Shown here piece by piece: positions 57,201 to 64,000 of a DNA stretch of 64,000 nt (the stretch's first letter is position 1; each line of letters begins with the position of its first letter). The stretch covers positions 1 through 64,000 of the forward strand of contig CANJLG010000012.1 of the NCBI GenBank assembly GCA_947475095.1, written 5' to 3'. The position numbers were made by a program, and so were the translations under genes. The DNA is from Flavobacteriales bacterium (GTDB lineage: Bacteria; Bacteroidota; Bacteroidia; Flavobacteriales_D; Crocinitomicaceae). The notes beneath the pieces were generated by a model. It was not told where the DNA came from and ran no database searches. It saw nothing but the letters and a program-made list of their open reading frames with translations.

Positions 57201-57675
57201 TCCATTGCAAGGTTCATTCATCATTGAAGAATTAACGGAACTCGTTGAAATGGCTGTTTTAATGGAATTTGACCGAATTACCGAACGCGGAGGAGTACTA
57301 GGTGCCATGGAAACGATGTACCAACGATCGAAGATACAAGAAGAATCCTTGTATTACGAAACCTTAAAACATACGGGAGAATTTCCAATTATCGGTGTAA
57401 ACACCTTTTTAAGTTCAAAAGGCTCGCCAACTATTCTTCCCAAAGAAGTGATCAGGGCAACCGAAGAAGAAAAAGCATATCAAATAAGCATGCTCCAAAA
57501 TTTGCATGTCATGAATAAGGAAGAATTTGATAAAAAAATAAGCCAAATTCAAGATGCCGCTATCAATAACACCAATATTTTTGATGAATTGATGGAAGTA
57601 GCGAAATATGCATCACTTGGTCAAATTACTTCTTCTTTATTTGCAGTTGGTGGACAATACCGACGCAATATGTAG
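54295..57675 (+). CDS. icmF: Fused isobutyryl-CoA mutase with G-protein chaperone domain
   Basis: A 1126-residue adenosylcobalamin enzyme fusing three parts: B12 domain (about 1-145; lower-ligand motif FDGHDAAI with His25), a MeaB-like GTPase (about 165-430; Walker [10 protein letters not shown] at 203-211, DRIRMN 248-253, NKFD 343-346), a linker and the mutase barrel (about 550-1126). The substrate pocket has Phe587 (TRMFAGEGG) and Gln775 (DQAQNTCIF) where methylmalonyl-CoA mutase has Tyr and Arg; this is the isobutyryl-CoA signature. It interconverts isobutyryl- and butyryl-CoA, linked to valine breakdown. Confidence 0.95.
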   Translation: MKQESPYQPIHKIRIVTAASLFDGHDAAINIMRRIIQATGCEVIHLGHDRSVEEVVDCAIQEDAHAIAMTSYQGGHIEYFKFMSDLLKEKGAPHIKIFGGGGGTILPAEIKELMDYGITKIYHPDDGRKLGLQGMINDLIKQCDFALGDKLTNEFSEVKNQVIPAIARVISAAENFPALYLNEINEIKEIAKDSKIPVLGITGTGGAGKSSLVDELVRRFLHDFLDKKIAVVSVDPSKRKTGGALLGDRIRMNSINSNRVYMRSLATRQSNLALSKHVADAISILKVAKYDLIIIETSGIGQSDTEILDHSDVSLYVMTPEYGAATQLEKIDMLDFANVIALNKFDKRGGLDALRDVRKQYQRNHNLWDESVDSMPVYGTIASQFNDPGMNSLYKVIMDKIVSMTNAPLVSSLVITSEMSEKIYVIPPERTRYLSEISENNRAYDNWVNKQVEVAENLYGLHVSMQSIKNSEMEDKDRLIKQLQEVFEKEKLNFDPKNWAFLQEWEAKKQTFKDPIFKFNVRDKVLSIQTHTTSLSQTQLPKVASPKYRSWGDILRWGLQENFPGEFPYTAGLFPFKREGEDPTRMFAGEGGPERTNKRFHYVSLGLPAKRLSTAFDSVTLYGNDPAIRPDIYGKIGNSGVSICCLDDAKKLYSGFDLSHPATSVSMTINGPAPMLLAFFMNAAIDQNCEKYIMANGLEKEISTKIVALYKQKGIERPKYNGDLPQGNNGLGLFLLGITGDQVLPLEIYNQIKKETLAQVRGTVQADILKEDQAQNTCIFSTEFALRLMGDVQQYFINNQIRNFYSVSISGYHIAEAGANPITQLAFTLANGFTYVEYYLSRGMDINDFGPNLSFFFSNGIDPEYAVIGRVARRIWSKALAKKYHANPRAQMLKYHIQTSGRSLHAQEIDFNDIRTTLQALYAIYDNCNSLHTNAYDEAITTPTEESVRRAMAIQLIINKELGLANNENPLQGSFIIEELTELVEMAVLMEFDRITERGGVLGAMETMYQRSKIQEESLYYETLKHTGEFPIIGVNTFLSSKGSPTILPKEVIRATEEEKAYQISMLQNLHVMNKEEFDKKISQIQDAAINNTNIFDELMEVAKYASLGQITSSLFAVGGQYRRNM

Positions 57676-57716
57676 TACGAATTGATTAAGTTATTATTTA
57701 AATTGAGTAATCGTAG

Positions 57717-58340
57717 TGTTAAATAAATTAATGTTAAAAACTAAGAATTCATTCGAAGTGAGAACTAGTTAATGAATATTAGCTTACGCCAGGAAGGGAA
57801 AATAGAAATTCAGAACCTTGACTTTTTTAGCTTCGCTGCTACTTACCCTACTTTTTTTTCCGCAAAAAAAGTAGCAAAAAAACTCGAAAGTGGCATGCGT
57901 TCATTCTCTCCAATTCTAAGACTTGACCCTTTCGGTGATTTCTACCGAACTACCTCACGGTACCCAAGTCTTAGTTCAATACAATCATTCTCTTATGCAA
58001 GCTTTCATTTTAAATAATTTATTTGTTTTTTTCTCCTGTCGCCTATTATTCTGATAAAGTGAAGCGAATTTAAATAAGGGAACCGTAATGAAGCTCGCAG
58101 AGATCGCTGAAACGGTCTTATTTCAAGAGTGGAGTGTATTGAAGAATAATCAGCGACTTGATTTTTTCGTTCTTTTGTATCAAGACAAAAGGACAAAGAA
58201 AATAAGGTCCGATTTTTATCGGACAATAGTGAGAAATTAGTGAGTATTAGCGTACGTCTCGGCGGAAAAATTGAAATACAGAACCTTGACTTTTTTAGCT
58301 TCGTGGTGTTTCTTTTTTTGTCAAGCAAAAAAGAAAGGCT
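57717..58340. repeat. Dispersed hairpin-rich repeat, copy B (inverted relative to copy A)
   Basis: This stretch fills the gap between icmF and the Smr gene and carries no credible gene. It is the reverse complement of copy A (12559-13303), including the outer segments at 57717-57831 and 58231-58300 that correspond to the direct repeats. Internal hairpins include GTCCGAT/ATCGGAC (58207-58224) and, at the right end, TTTCTTTTTTTG/CAAAAAAGAAAG (58309-58337). A short replacement at 57945-57955 takes the place of the 59-base palindromic core of copy A. Reading frames across it are accidental. Confidence 0.85.
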
Positions 58341-58381
58341 TAACTTATAATAGCATTTGGTAGCAATCAGTATATTTACCT

Positions 58382-58903
58382 ATGTTATTCGAAATTGGCG
58401 AAAAAGTATCATTATTAAAAGAAACAGGACTATTCATAGTCATTGAAATCCATACCAATTTCGCCATCGTAAAGGATGAATTCTCATTTGAACATCGGGT
58501 AAAAAGAACAGAATTAGTAAAAAGAACAGAATTTCCAATACAAGGAACTATTCCAAATAAAGAAACCATACAGCTTACAAAAATACAGAAGGGAACTCCT
58601 CAGGCAATTCCTGAGATTGACTTGCATATAGAACAACTCGTCGCAAGTGATTCATCCCTCAGTTCGCACGATAAATTTCTTTTGCAAATCGATGCCTTCA
58701 AGCACTTTACCAATCAAATGATTCAGAAAAAAATAAGCAAATTCATCGTTATTCATGGAATTGGGGAAGGGAAGTTAATTCAGGAAATTCGCGATATCAT
58801 CAGGAATAGAGATGGTTTTAGCATCCATGATGCCAACTATTCATCACGAGGCGTTGGAGCATCCTACATTGAGCTTAAATTATCTTTGGTAAAACTATTT
58901 TAA
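58382..58903 (+). CDS. Smr-domain protein
   Basis: A 173-residue protein. Residues about 1-70 form an SH3-like beta region (LFEIGEKVSLLKETGLFIVIEI), followed by a Smr domain (about 80-173): EIDLHIEQL with the DLH motif, then FIVIHGIGEGKLIQEIRDII and a final VGASYIEL. Smr domains are nucleases or nucleic-acid binders related to the MutS2 C-terminus; the HGIGEGKL motif is intact. Stand-alone forms like this are common in Bacteroidota (DUF2027 group). Lies just after repeat copy B. Confidence 0.88.
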   Translation: MLFEIGEKVSLLKETGLFIVIEIHTNFAIVKDEFSFEHRVKRTELVKRTEFPIQGTIPNKETIQLTKIQKGTPQAIPEIDLHIEQLVASDSSLSSHDKFLLQIDAFKHFTNQMIQKKISKFIVIHGIGEGKLIQEIRDIIRNRDGFSIHDANYSSRGVGASYIELKLSLVKLF

Positions 58904-58940
58904 AAGTATAAAAACCTTACAAATATTGAAGGCTATACCA

Positions 58941-59294
<354 letters not shown>

Positions 59295-59310
59295 CTATCT
59301 TTTTATTTTA

Positions 59311-59318
59311 CAAATATA
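59311..59318 (-). promoter_or_regulatory. Candidate -7 element for the ferredoxin
   Basis: On the minus strand this is TATATTTG, exact to TAnnTTTG, 22 bases before the ATG at 59288. Confidence 0.45.
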
Positions 59319-59346
59319 AGGAGCTTAAACGAAATAGCCTTTTGGT

Positions 59347-59374
59347 TTTGAAAGAAAAAAAGCACTTACCTTTG
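59347..59374 (+). promoter_or_regulatory. Promoter of the acyl-CoA reductase gene, very short leader
   Basis: TTTG (59347-59350), a 16-base spacer and TACCTTTG (59367-59374), the commonest form of the Bacteroidota -7 element. The ATG follows only four bases later, so the transcript may begin at or next to the start codon. Confidence 0.6.
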
Positions 59375-59378
59375 CACG

Positions 59379-60419
59379 ATGAATTGTTCTGAATTAATTT
59401 CAAGTTTTTGCGCCTTGGGTAAGGTCATGACCGAATTAGGCAATGATCGCCCATATTCAGCTGAACTAAAATGCAACGCTACCTCTTACGAGCAGTTTAA
59501 TTTAGCCATTCAAAGAGAAATTTTTCACAATGGATGGCACACCGAAGAACTAGTTCGAATATCCCTTATCAACCTGGCTCAATGGCTTAATGAAGAAACC
59601 CTAGAAAATTGGCTTGCTAGCTATCCATATCACGAAAAGAAAAAAACCATCGCTGTAATAATGGCCGGAAACATACCATTGGTTGGATTTCATGATTTTA
59701 TCTGTGTACTCTTTTCCGGTTATTCTATCCAAATAAAATTGAGCTCTGAAGACAATCGACTCTTTCATTTTATTTATGAGATTTTAGTAAAAATAGATGC
59801 TCGCTTTGCAGATAAAATTCAAATCGCCGACGGTAAATTAGCCTCTTTTGACGCAGTCATTGCAACCGGAGGAAGTGCATCTATCGTTCATTTCAAATCG
59901 TTTTTTTCCAAGGTCCCTCATTTATTCAGAGGTAATAGAAGTTCTGTGGCTATTTTAAGTGGCAAAGAAAGTCCAGAAGAATTAACGCTTTTAGGGAAGG
60001 ATATATTTTTATATTTCGGTCGAGGATGCAGAAATGTTAGCCACATACTACTCCCAAACGACTATTCCCTTAATACTATTTTTGAACAACTCATTAGCTA
60101 CTCTGCAGTGATTAATAACAAAAAATACGGGAACAATTACGACTACCACAAAACGATTCACTTGATGAATTTAGAAGCCTTTCTTGATAATAATTTTGTG
60201 CTGTTTAAAGAAAGTAACATTTTACATGCTCCTATCGGCATGATTAATTATCATTATTACGCTAATTCAACAGATATAGCAGAGTATCTTGCAAAACACC
60301 AAGAGGAGATCCAATGTATTGTAGGTGAAAATCATAAGATTTTTGGAAGTACACAAGAACCGAAAATTGACGAATATGCCGATAACATCAATACGATGGA
60401 TTGGCTACATAATCTATGA
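59379..60419 (+). CDS. LuxC-like acyl-CoA reductase
   Basis: A 346-residue protein of the LuxC / acyl-CoA reductase family, part of the aldehyde dehydrogenase superfamily. IAVIMAGNIPLVGFHDFICVL and VIATGGSASIVHFKSFF are nucleotide/acyl-site landmarks, and the likely nucleophile is the Cys in YFGRGCRNVSHILLP. It would reduce an activated fatty acid to aldehyde with NADPH. It lacks LuxD/LuxE/LuxAB neighbours, so it is not a light-emission operon. The start at 59379 fits the promoter directly upstream. Confidence 0.85.
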   Translation: MNCSELISSFCALGKVMTELGNDRPYSAELKCNATSYEQFNLAIQREIFHNGWHTEELVRISLINLAQWLNEETLENWLASYPYHEKKKTIAVIMAGNIPLVGFHDFICVLFSGYSIQIKLSSEDNRLFHFIYEILVKIDARFADKIQIADGKLASFDAVIATGGSASIVHFKSFFSKVPHLFRGNRSSVAILSGKESPEELTLLGKDIFLYFGRGCRNVSHILLPNDYSLNTIFEQLISYSAVINNKKYGNNYDYHKTIHLMNLEAFLDNNFVLFKESNILHAPIGMINYHYYANSTDIAEYLAKHQEEIQCIVGENHKIFGSTQEPKIDEYADNINTMDWLHNL

Positions 60420-60434
60420 TACAATTAGTTTCAT

Positions 60435-60442
60435 TACCTTTG
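60435..60442 (+). promoter_or_regulatory. Candidate -7 element for map
   Basis: TACCTTTG, identical to the element in front of the acyl-CoA reductase gene, 5 bases before the ATG at 60448. The upstream element is unclear. Confidence 0.45.
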
Positions 60443-60447
60443 CCTTT

Positions 60448-61242
60448 ATGTCCTTTCTATCCAATAATGCAATCAAATACAAAACCGCTGATGAGATAAG
60501 CATCATGCGTGAAGCAGCTCAAATTGTGAGCAGAACCTTAGGGCTCATTACAAAGCACATGCATCCTGGTACAACGCCAATCAGTTTAGATAAAATGGCA
60601 GAGGCCTACATACGTTCGCAAAATGCTATTCCGGGTTTTTTAGGTTTATATGGTTGTCCTAGTACTTTACTGATTTCAGTAAATGAGCAAGTAGTGCATG
60701 GTTTACCAACTGACCGACCCTTTCAAGACGGCGACATTGTTTCTGTTGATTGCGGTTCTCTTTACAAAGGATATTATGGTGATCACGCTTTTACCTTTGA
60801 AATAGGAGAGGTGGCACCAGAAACAAAAAAATTACTAGAGGTAACGAAAGAATGCCTTTATCTCGGTATTGAGCAATGCACTACAGCAAATAGAATCGAA
60901 GATATTGGTTTTGCCATTCAACAACATGCAGAAGCAAATGGATACGGAGTAGTTCGCGATTTAGTTGGACACGGGCTAGGAAAAGCACTTCATGAAGAAC
61001 CTCAAGTTCCTAATTATGGAAGACGAGGTAGAGGAAAACGTATTCAAAATGGATTAACCATTGCCATAGAGCCCATGATTAATATGGGTACAGAAAAAGT
61101 AATCACATTAGAAGATCAATGGACCATCGTTACAGCAGATGGGAAGCCAAGTGCACATTTTGAACATAATATTGCTGTGGTAGATGGGCAACCTGTTATT
61201 CTTTCCACCTTTGATTTTATCTACGAACAATTAGGTAAATAA
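60448..61242 (+). CDS. map: Methionine aminopeptidase, type I
   Basis: A 264-residue metallo-aminopeptidase that removes the initiator Met. The start is the ATG at 60448 (MSFLSNNAIKYKT); a longer frame runs back into the acyl-CoA reductase gene and should be discarded. Metal and active residues: His in NEQVVHGLP, Asp in VSVDCGSL and GYYGDHAFTF, His in VGHGLGKALHEEP, Glu in IAIEPMINMG and in HFEHNIAVV. Normal type I length. The next membrane-protein gene starts on the base after its stop codon. Confidence 0.95.
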   Translation: MSFLSNNAIKYKTADEISIMREAAQIVSRTLGLITKHMHPGTTPISLDKMAEAYIRSQNAIPGFLGLYGCPSTLLISVNEQVVHGLPTDRPFQDGDIVSVDCGSLYKGYYGDHAFTFEIGEVAPETKKLLEVTKECLYLGIEQCTTANRIEDIGFAIQQHAEANGYGVVRDLVGHGLGKALHEEPQVPNYGRRGRGKRIQNGLTIAIEPMINMGTEKVITLEDQWTIVTADGKPSAHFEHNIAVVDGQPVILSTFDFIYEQLGK

Positions 61243-61809
61243 ATGGGACGTGAAGCTAGAATTGTATTTCTAAGTTTACTTACGATACTTTTGTATGGCT
61301 TTATCATCCTCCTAGAAAAGGGATTCCTTGTTCTCCCATTTCCCTTATTTGATTCTATTGTTTTCATCGTAGGAATTCGCTTTCTTTTTTGGGCGGATAA
61401 TCGAAAAACACGCCTTCTTTTGGGGCTTTTTCTTAGCGCCCTACTCTTTGTTATTGCCTCAAAGCCATTCATGTTGGAAATTTTTATTGATGGACAAAAC
61501 TTAGAAATTTTCATTGCTTCCATTTGGCCAGATGTATTTAAGTTGGTGCATCTTCTCCTATTAATCGTATTGTTTGGTGTGCTGATTCGTCCGAAAAAAA
61601 TGCTGGAATGGTTAAGCTTTTGTTTGCTCTTAGCCCTACTGATTGCTAGTCAAATTGCAATGATTGATTTTCTAGCATTCATACCATTTAGCGTTTTGGT
61701 GCTTTATCTCTACTTAAACAAAGCAATGGTGCCGATTTATTACTTATTCATCTTAAAAGCCTCACTTGATCTTTTAGAAGGAGTAATGATGCTTTTCAGT
61801 ACGTATTAA
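61243..61809 (+). CDS. Polytopic membrane protein of unknown function
   Basis: A 188-residue protein with about five or six transmembrane helices (first at about residues 7-24). Between helices two and three is a basic stretch, WADNRKTR. No family is recognised. The ATG immediately follows the map stop with no gap, so the two are co-translated. It is convergent with the beta-helix gene after 69 bases. Confidence 0.65.
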   Translation: MGREARIVFLSLLTILLYGFIILLEKGFLVLPFPLFDSIVFIVGIRFLFWADNRKTRLLLGLFLSALLFVIASKPFMLEIFIDGQNLEIFIASIWPDVFKLVHLLLLIVLFGVLIRPKKMLEWLSFCLLLALLIASQIAMIDFLAFIPFSVLVLYLYLNKAMVPIYYLFILKASLDLLEGVMMLFSTY

Positions 61810-61878
61810 AAGGAAATTTATTCATGTTCTGAAGCAGAACCAATAAAGTCAAGCCTTTACTCGTAAACACACACAAAA

Positions 61879-63753
61879 TTATTTTTGAATAATTAACTTT
61901 TGGAAGGGCGATTTACTTTCTCCTCTCAATTGAACATAATAAACACCTGATGGCAATAGATTTGTTTCAAATGAATTGTTTTTTAACACGCCAGTCAAAA
62001 TCTCCAAGCCCAAGGAATTATATACGACATACGATAAAACTTTATCTTCTGGTAAATTAGGAATCCTAACGCTATTACAACTAAGGCAAGGATTAGGAAA
62101 TAAGAGCGGTTTCTCAATGGTAGTAGCAAAATCGTTGAGTCCAAGACTAGAGCAATCAAGCTTATATTCAATGGCGCCAACATTAGTGGTTGGACTGGTT
62201 CTAGCTTGACCCAAATAATCAATGGTTAAAAAAGGAATTGTTGCGGGAACTGACTTTACCCAATACGATTGATCAAAACACGGAGTTATAGAATTGACAG
62301 AATCCAGTAATGAATAGCTTGATACGGGCATCGTTGATCTCACCTCATCACCAAGTCCCAATGAAGGATGCGTCTTGATCCATAAATTATTTGAAAAGGA
62401 AATGGCATTAGGCGTTGGATGATTGGGGTGAAGCGTTTTTTTAAATGGCTGCATAGTAGCATAAGTCAAAGTGTCAAAGGTGAAAATATTATTAAAAATT
62501 TGTATGTTTTCCATACTGCCATAAAAGCTATTAGCAATAAGGTTATAACTTGGAAAGAAAAATTTAACAAAACCGCTATTGCTCGCCCCGGGCATTCCCA
62601 TTGTTTCTATGAAAGTGTTATTAAAAACAAAGACATTTTTGATACAATTAATTCCGACAATGCTTGTTACCCCCTCCCAAAAAGAAATCCCTGAACCTAC
62701 TTTCTGTAATATGTTATTATAAATAAAAATGCTATCGACGTTAGGGTAATAAACAGTTGGGAAGCTACATTTTGTTTTACAATTTTCAAATACTGGATTT
62801 GATCCAGTTGAACAGGATCCTTCGTTTGCAATTAAGATTCCATCTCCCGACCAAATAGCTGTTGTATCAGCCAGACAGCCCCGCCAATATTGCGATCCGA
62901 TGTTAGGTGTATTATAGATCAAGTTTTCATGAAACATAATTTTGGATGAATTTTCATCATAGAAATTCAAATTGTTATCATGTAAATGATTGTTGTATGC
63001 ATTACATAGGGTACTATTTTGAAAGTTTAATCCTTCCCCGCGGGTATACGCTACTTCACAATTGTTTACAATACAAGTTGAATTGTCCAATAATTTAATT
63101 CCACTGGGCCATTGACAAGGAGATGTTGAATTTTCAAACCCAATCCTACTTGCATACAGAGACTTTGAATTTATGATGGATATCGTATCGACTCCTATGG
63201 TCAACATGGAAAAAGACCCGACATGGTCTACCGTCACATGATCGATTAATATATTTCGTTGACGAGGATTTTCTCTTGCAATTAAAAGTCCAATTCCTGA
63301 AGAATATTGTAATGTAATATTTTTTACAAAAATATGGTCACCGCTCAACTGAAGTAAGTGGCCCGTTGATAAATTGGCTACTGTACCACCAATGATAACG
63401 TTACCTATTCCTTCGACGCTAATATCTTTATAGACACTATTATTTTGCCAGTTATTAGCATATTGCTGAAATCCTGATGTGGTCTGATAAAATCCTGGCT
63501 TCAACATAATTAAGCCATATGCATGCCCCCCATTAATTCCTGCAGTTCCCCATGGCAACATTTGAACAGCGGCAGTAAATGTTTGTAAAGGAGAAGAAAA
63601 TGTCCCAAGGTTAGAATCGCTGCCTTGAGGATCCATGTAAACGGTATCAGTAATTATATAATTCCCAACATTTATTATGGGTGAGGGAATATTAAATTGG
63701 CAAAATACAGGTAAGTATGTAAATACAATTATTGATAAAATAAGAGATTTCAT
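61879..63753 (-). CDS. Secreted right-handed beta-helix protein with T9SS type A sorting domain
   Basis: About 624 residues from the ATG at 63753 (KSLILSIIVFTYLPVFCQ, signal peptide); a longer frame begins with a non-ATG codon. Residues about 40-70 have the VYMDPQGSDSNLGTFSSPLQTF motif that opens many parallel beta-helix proteins, then irregular repeats rich in NN and NNxx turns (HDNNLNFYDENSSK, IFIYNNILQKVG) for about 450 residues. The C-terminus (KPLLFPNPCLSCNSVRI to FQKLIIQK) is a type A T9SS sorting domain. It may be a polysaccharide lyase or adhesin; no catalytic set is visible. Confidence 0.88.
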   Translation of the reverse strand: MKSLILSIIVFTYLPVFCQFNIPSPIINVGNYIITDTVYMDPQGSDSNLGTFSSPLQTFTAAVQMLPWGTAGINGGHAYGLIMLKPGFYQTTSGFQQYANNWQNNSVYKDISVEGIGNVIIGGTVANLSTGHLLQLSGDHIFVKNITLQYSSGIGLLIARENPRQRNILIDHVTVDHVGSFSMLTIGVDTISIINSKSLYASRIGFENSTSPCQWPSGIKLLDNSTCIVNNCEVAYTRGEGLNFQNSTLCNAYNNHLHDNNLNFYDENSSKIMFHENLIYNTPNIGSQYWRGCLADTTAIWSGDGILIANEGSCSTGSNPVFENCKTKCSFPTVYYPNVDSIFIYNNILQKVGSGISFWEGVTSIVGINCIKNVFVFNNTFIETMGMPGASNSGFVKFFFPSYNLIANSFYGSMENIQIFNNIFTFDTLTYATMQPFKKTLHPNHPTPNAISFSNNLWIKTHPSLGLGDEVRSTMPVSSYSLLDSVNSITPCFDQSYWVKSVPATIPFLTIDYLGQARTSPTTNVGAIEYKLDCSSLGLNDFATTIEKPLLFPNPCLSCNSVRIPNLPEDKVLSYVVYNSLGLEILTGVLKNNSFETNLLPSGVYYVQLRGESKSPFQKLIIQK

Positions 63754-64000
63754 AAGCCTAGCGTTTAAATTGATAAGTGGTAGCTTCAACTACCTTGTGT
63801 AGTACTTTTTGTGAAGATAATAAAAACTAGATTCAATTGCTAATGCGAGTATGAATCAAGTATAATCGAAAAACTAAATATCTGCAGCAGAGCTTGTGCA
63901 TGAAAGCCGAGAAGACGTGCGCATAAAACACTAATTAATCGAAACTTTGCACATAGATTGCTTGTGTTGTGCTTTTAGTTGCAGATGAGATGCTTAAAAA

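Noticed and set aside
54295-57675. Possibility that the 1126-residue fused mutase is a frameshifted or mis-assembled join of two genes
   Set aside because: The B12-GTPase-mutase order with a ~110-residue linker is the known IcmF architecture, and all motifs are intact.
57772-58328. Reading frames of 81 and 107 codons inside repeat copy B
   Set aside because: They lie wholly in the repeat, differ from any frame in copy A, and have low-complexity Lys/Ser/Phe composition with no recognisable family.
59379-60419. A bioluminescence (lux) operon from the LuxC-like gene
   Set aside because: There is no luxA, luxB, luxD or luxE; neighbours are a ferredoxin and methionine aminopeptidase.
61826-61840. 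A hairpin GTTCTG-AAG-CAGAAC between two convergent genes
   Set aside because: There is no T-run on either strand and only a 6-base stem, so I do not call it a terminator.

Overview
This 64 kb window looks like ordinary chromosome from a Bacteroidota bacterium, most likely the Flavobacteriales / Crocinitomicaceae side. The evidence is low GC (roughly mid-30s percent by eye), four secreted proteins with type IX secretion (T9SS) C-terminal sorting domains, Bacteroidota-type families (DUF6089, DUF4290, DUF4197, a helix-hairpin-helix/beta-barrel protein, a fused BCKDH E1), and many promoters of the TAnnTTTG type instead of TATAAT. I see no rRNA, tRNA, CRISPR array, insertion sequence or prophage. 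No defence system or obvious genomic island stands out.

Layout. 1-7.7 kb: end of a TIGR02757 gene, then a minus-strand block with a membrane-anchored unknown, HMG-CoA lyase, PyrD, a DUF6089 barrel, a tiny membrane protein, an ECF sigma factor and two outer-membrane proteins. 7.9-12.5 kb: methylmalonyl-CoA mutase mutA-mutB and a PKD-domain protein. 12.5-13.4 kb: a non-coding, hairpin-rich repeat (copy A). 13.4-20.6 kb: FtsB/DivIC-like protein, SpoIID-like protein, LpxB, a small membrane protein, SurE, an NlpC/P60 peptidase, a sugar epimerase, GlyA and a bacterial PH protein. 20.5-29 kb: DUF2891, a polytopic membrane protein, a VWA protein, AroQ, XerD, BCKDH E1 and GdhA. 29-36.4 kb: two giant T9SS type B proteins, a DUF4197 lipoprotein and a nucleoside phosphorylase. 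36.4-41.2 kb: purL-DUF4290-murA-tlpA operon. 41.4-44.4 kb: a TonB receptor with a small Cys/His lipoprotein, facing a Fur/Zur-type regulator across a shared operator region. 44.4-51.1 kb: a tandem repeat, Lpd, a CotH-type T9SS protein and DnaK. 51.2-57.7 kb: hydrolase, selenouridine operon (selU-selD-unknown) and a fused isobutyryl-CoA mutase. 57.7-58.3 kb: repeat copy B, inverted relative to copy A. 58.4-63.8 kb: Smr protein, ferredoxin, LuxC-like acyl-CoA reductase, methionine aminopeptidase, membrane protein and a beta-helix T9SS protein.

How the genes fit together. Branched-chain amino-acid and propionate catabolism recurs: BCKDH E1 and Lpd (E3), HMG-CoA lyase (leucine), methylmalonyl-CoA mutase (valine/isoleucine/propionate), fused isobutyryl-CoA mutase and glutamate dehydrogenase. 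Envelope functions form a second theme: MurA, LpxB, FtsB-like protein, NlpC/P60, SpoIID and the T9SS cargo. The most interesting items are the paired inverted repeats with a swapped core, the divergent metal-uptake locus with two operator-like palindromes, the MurA whose catalytic-loop Cys is Asp, the two B12 mutases whose specificity residues can be read directly, and the small unknown gene coupled to the selenouridine operon.
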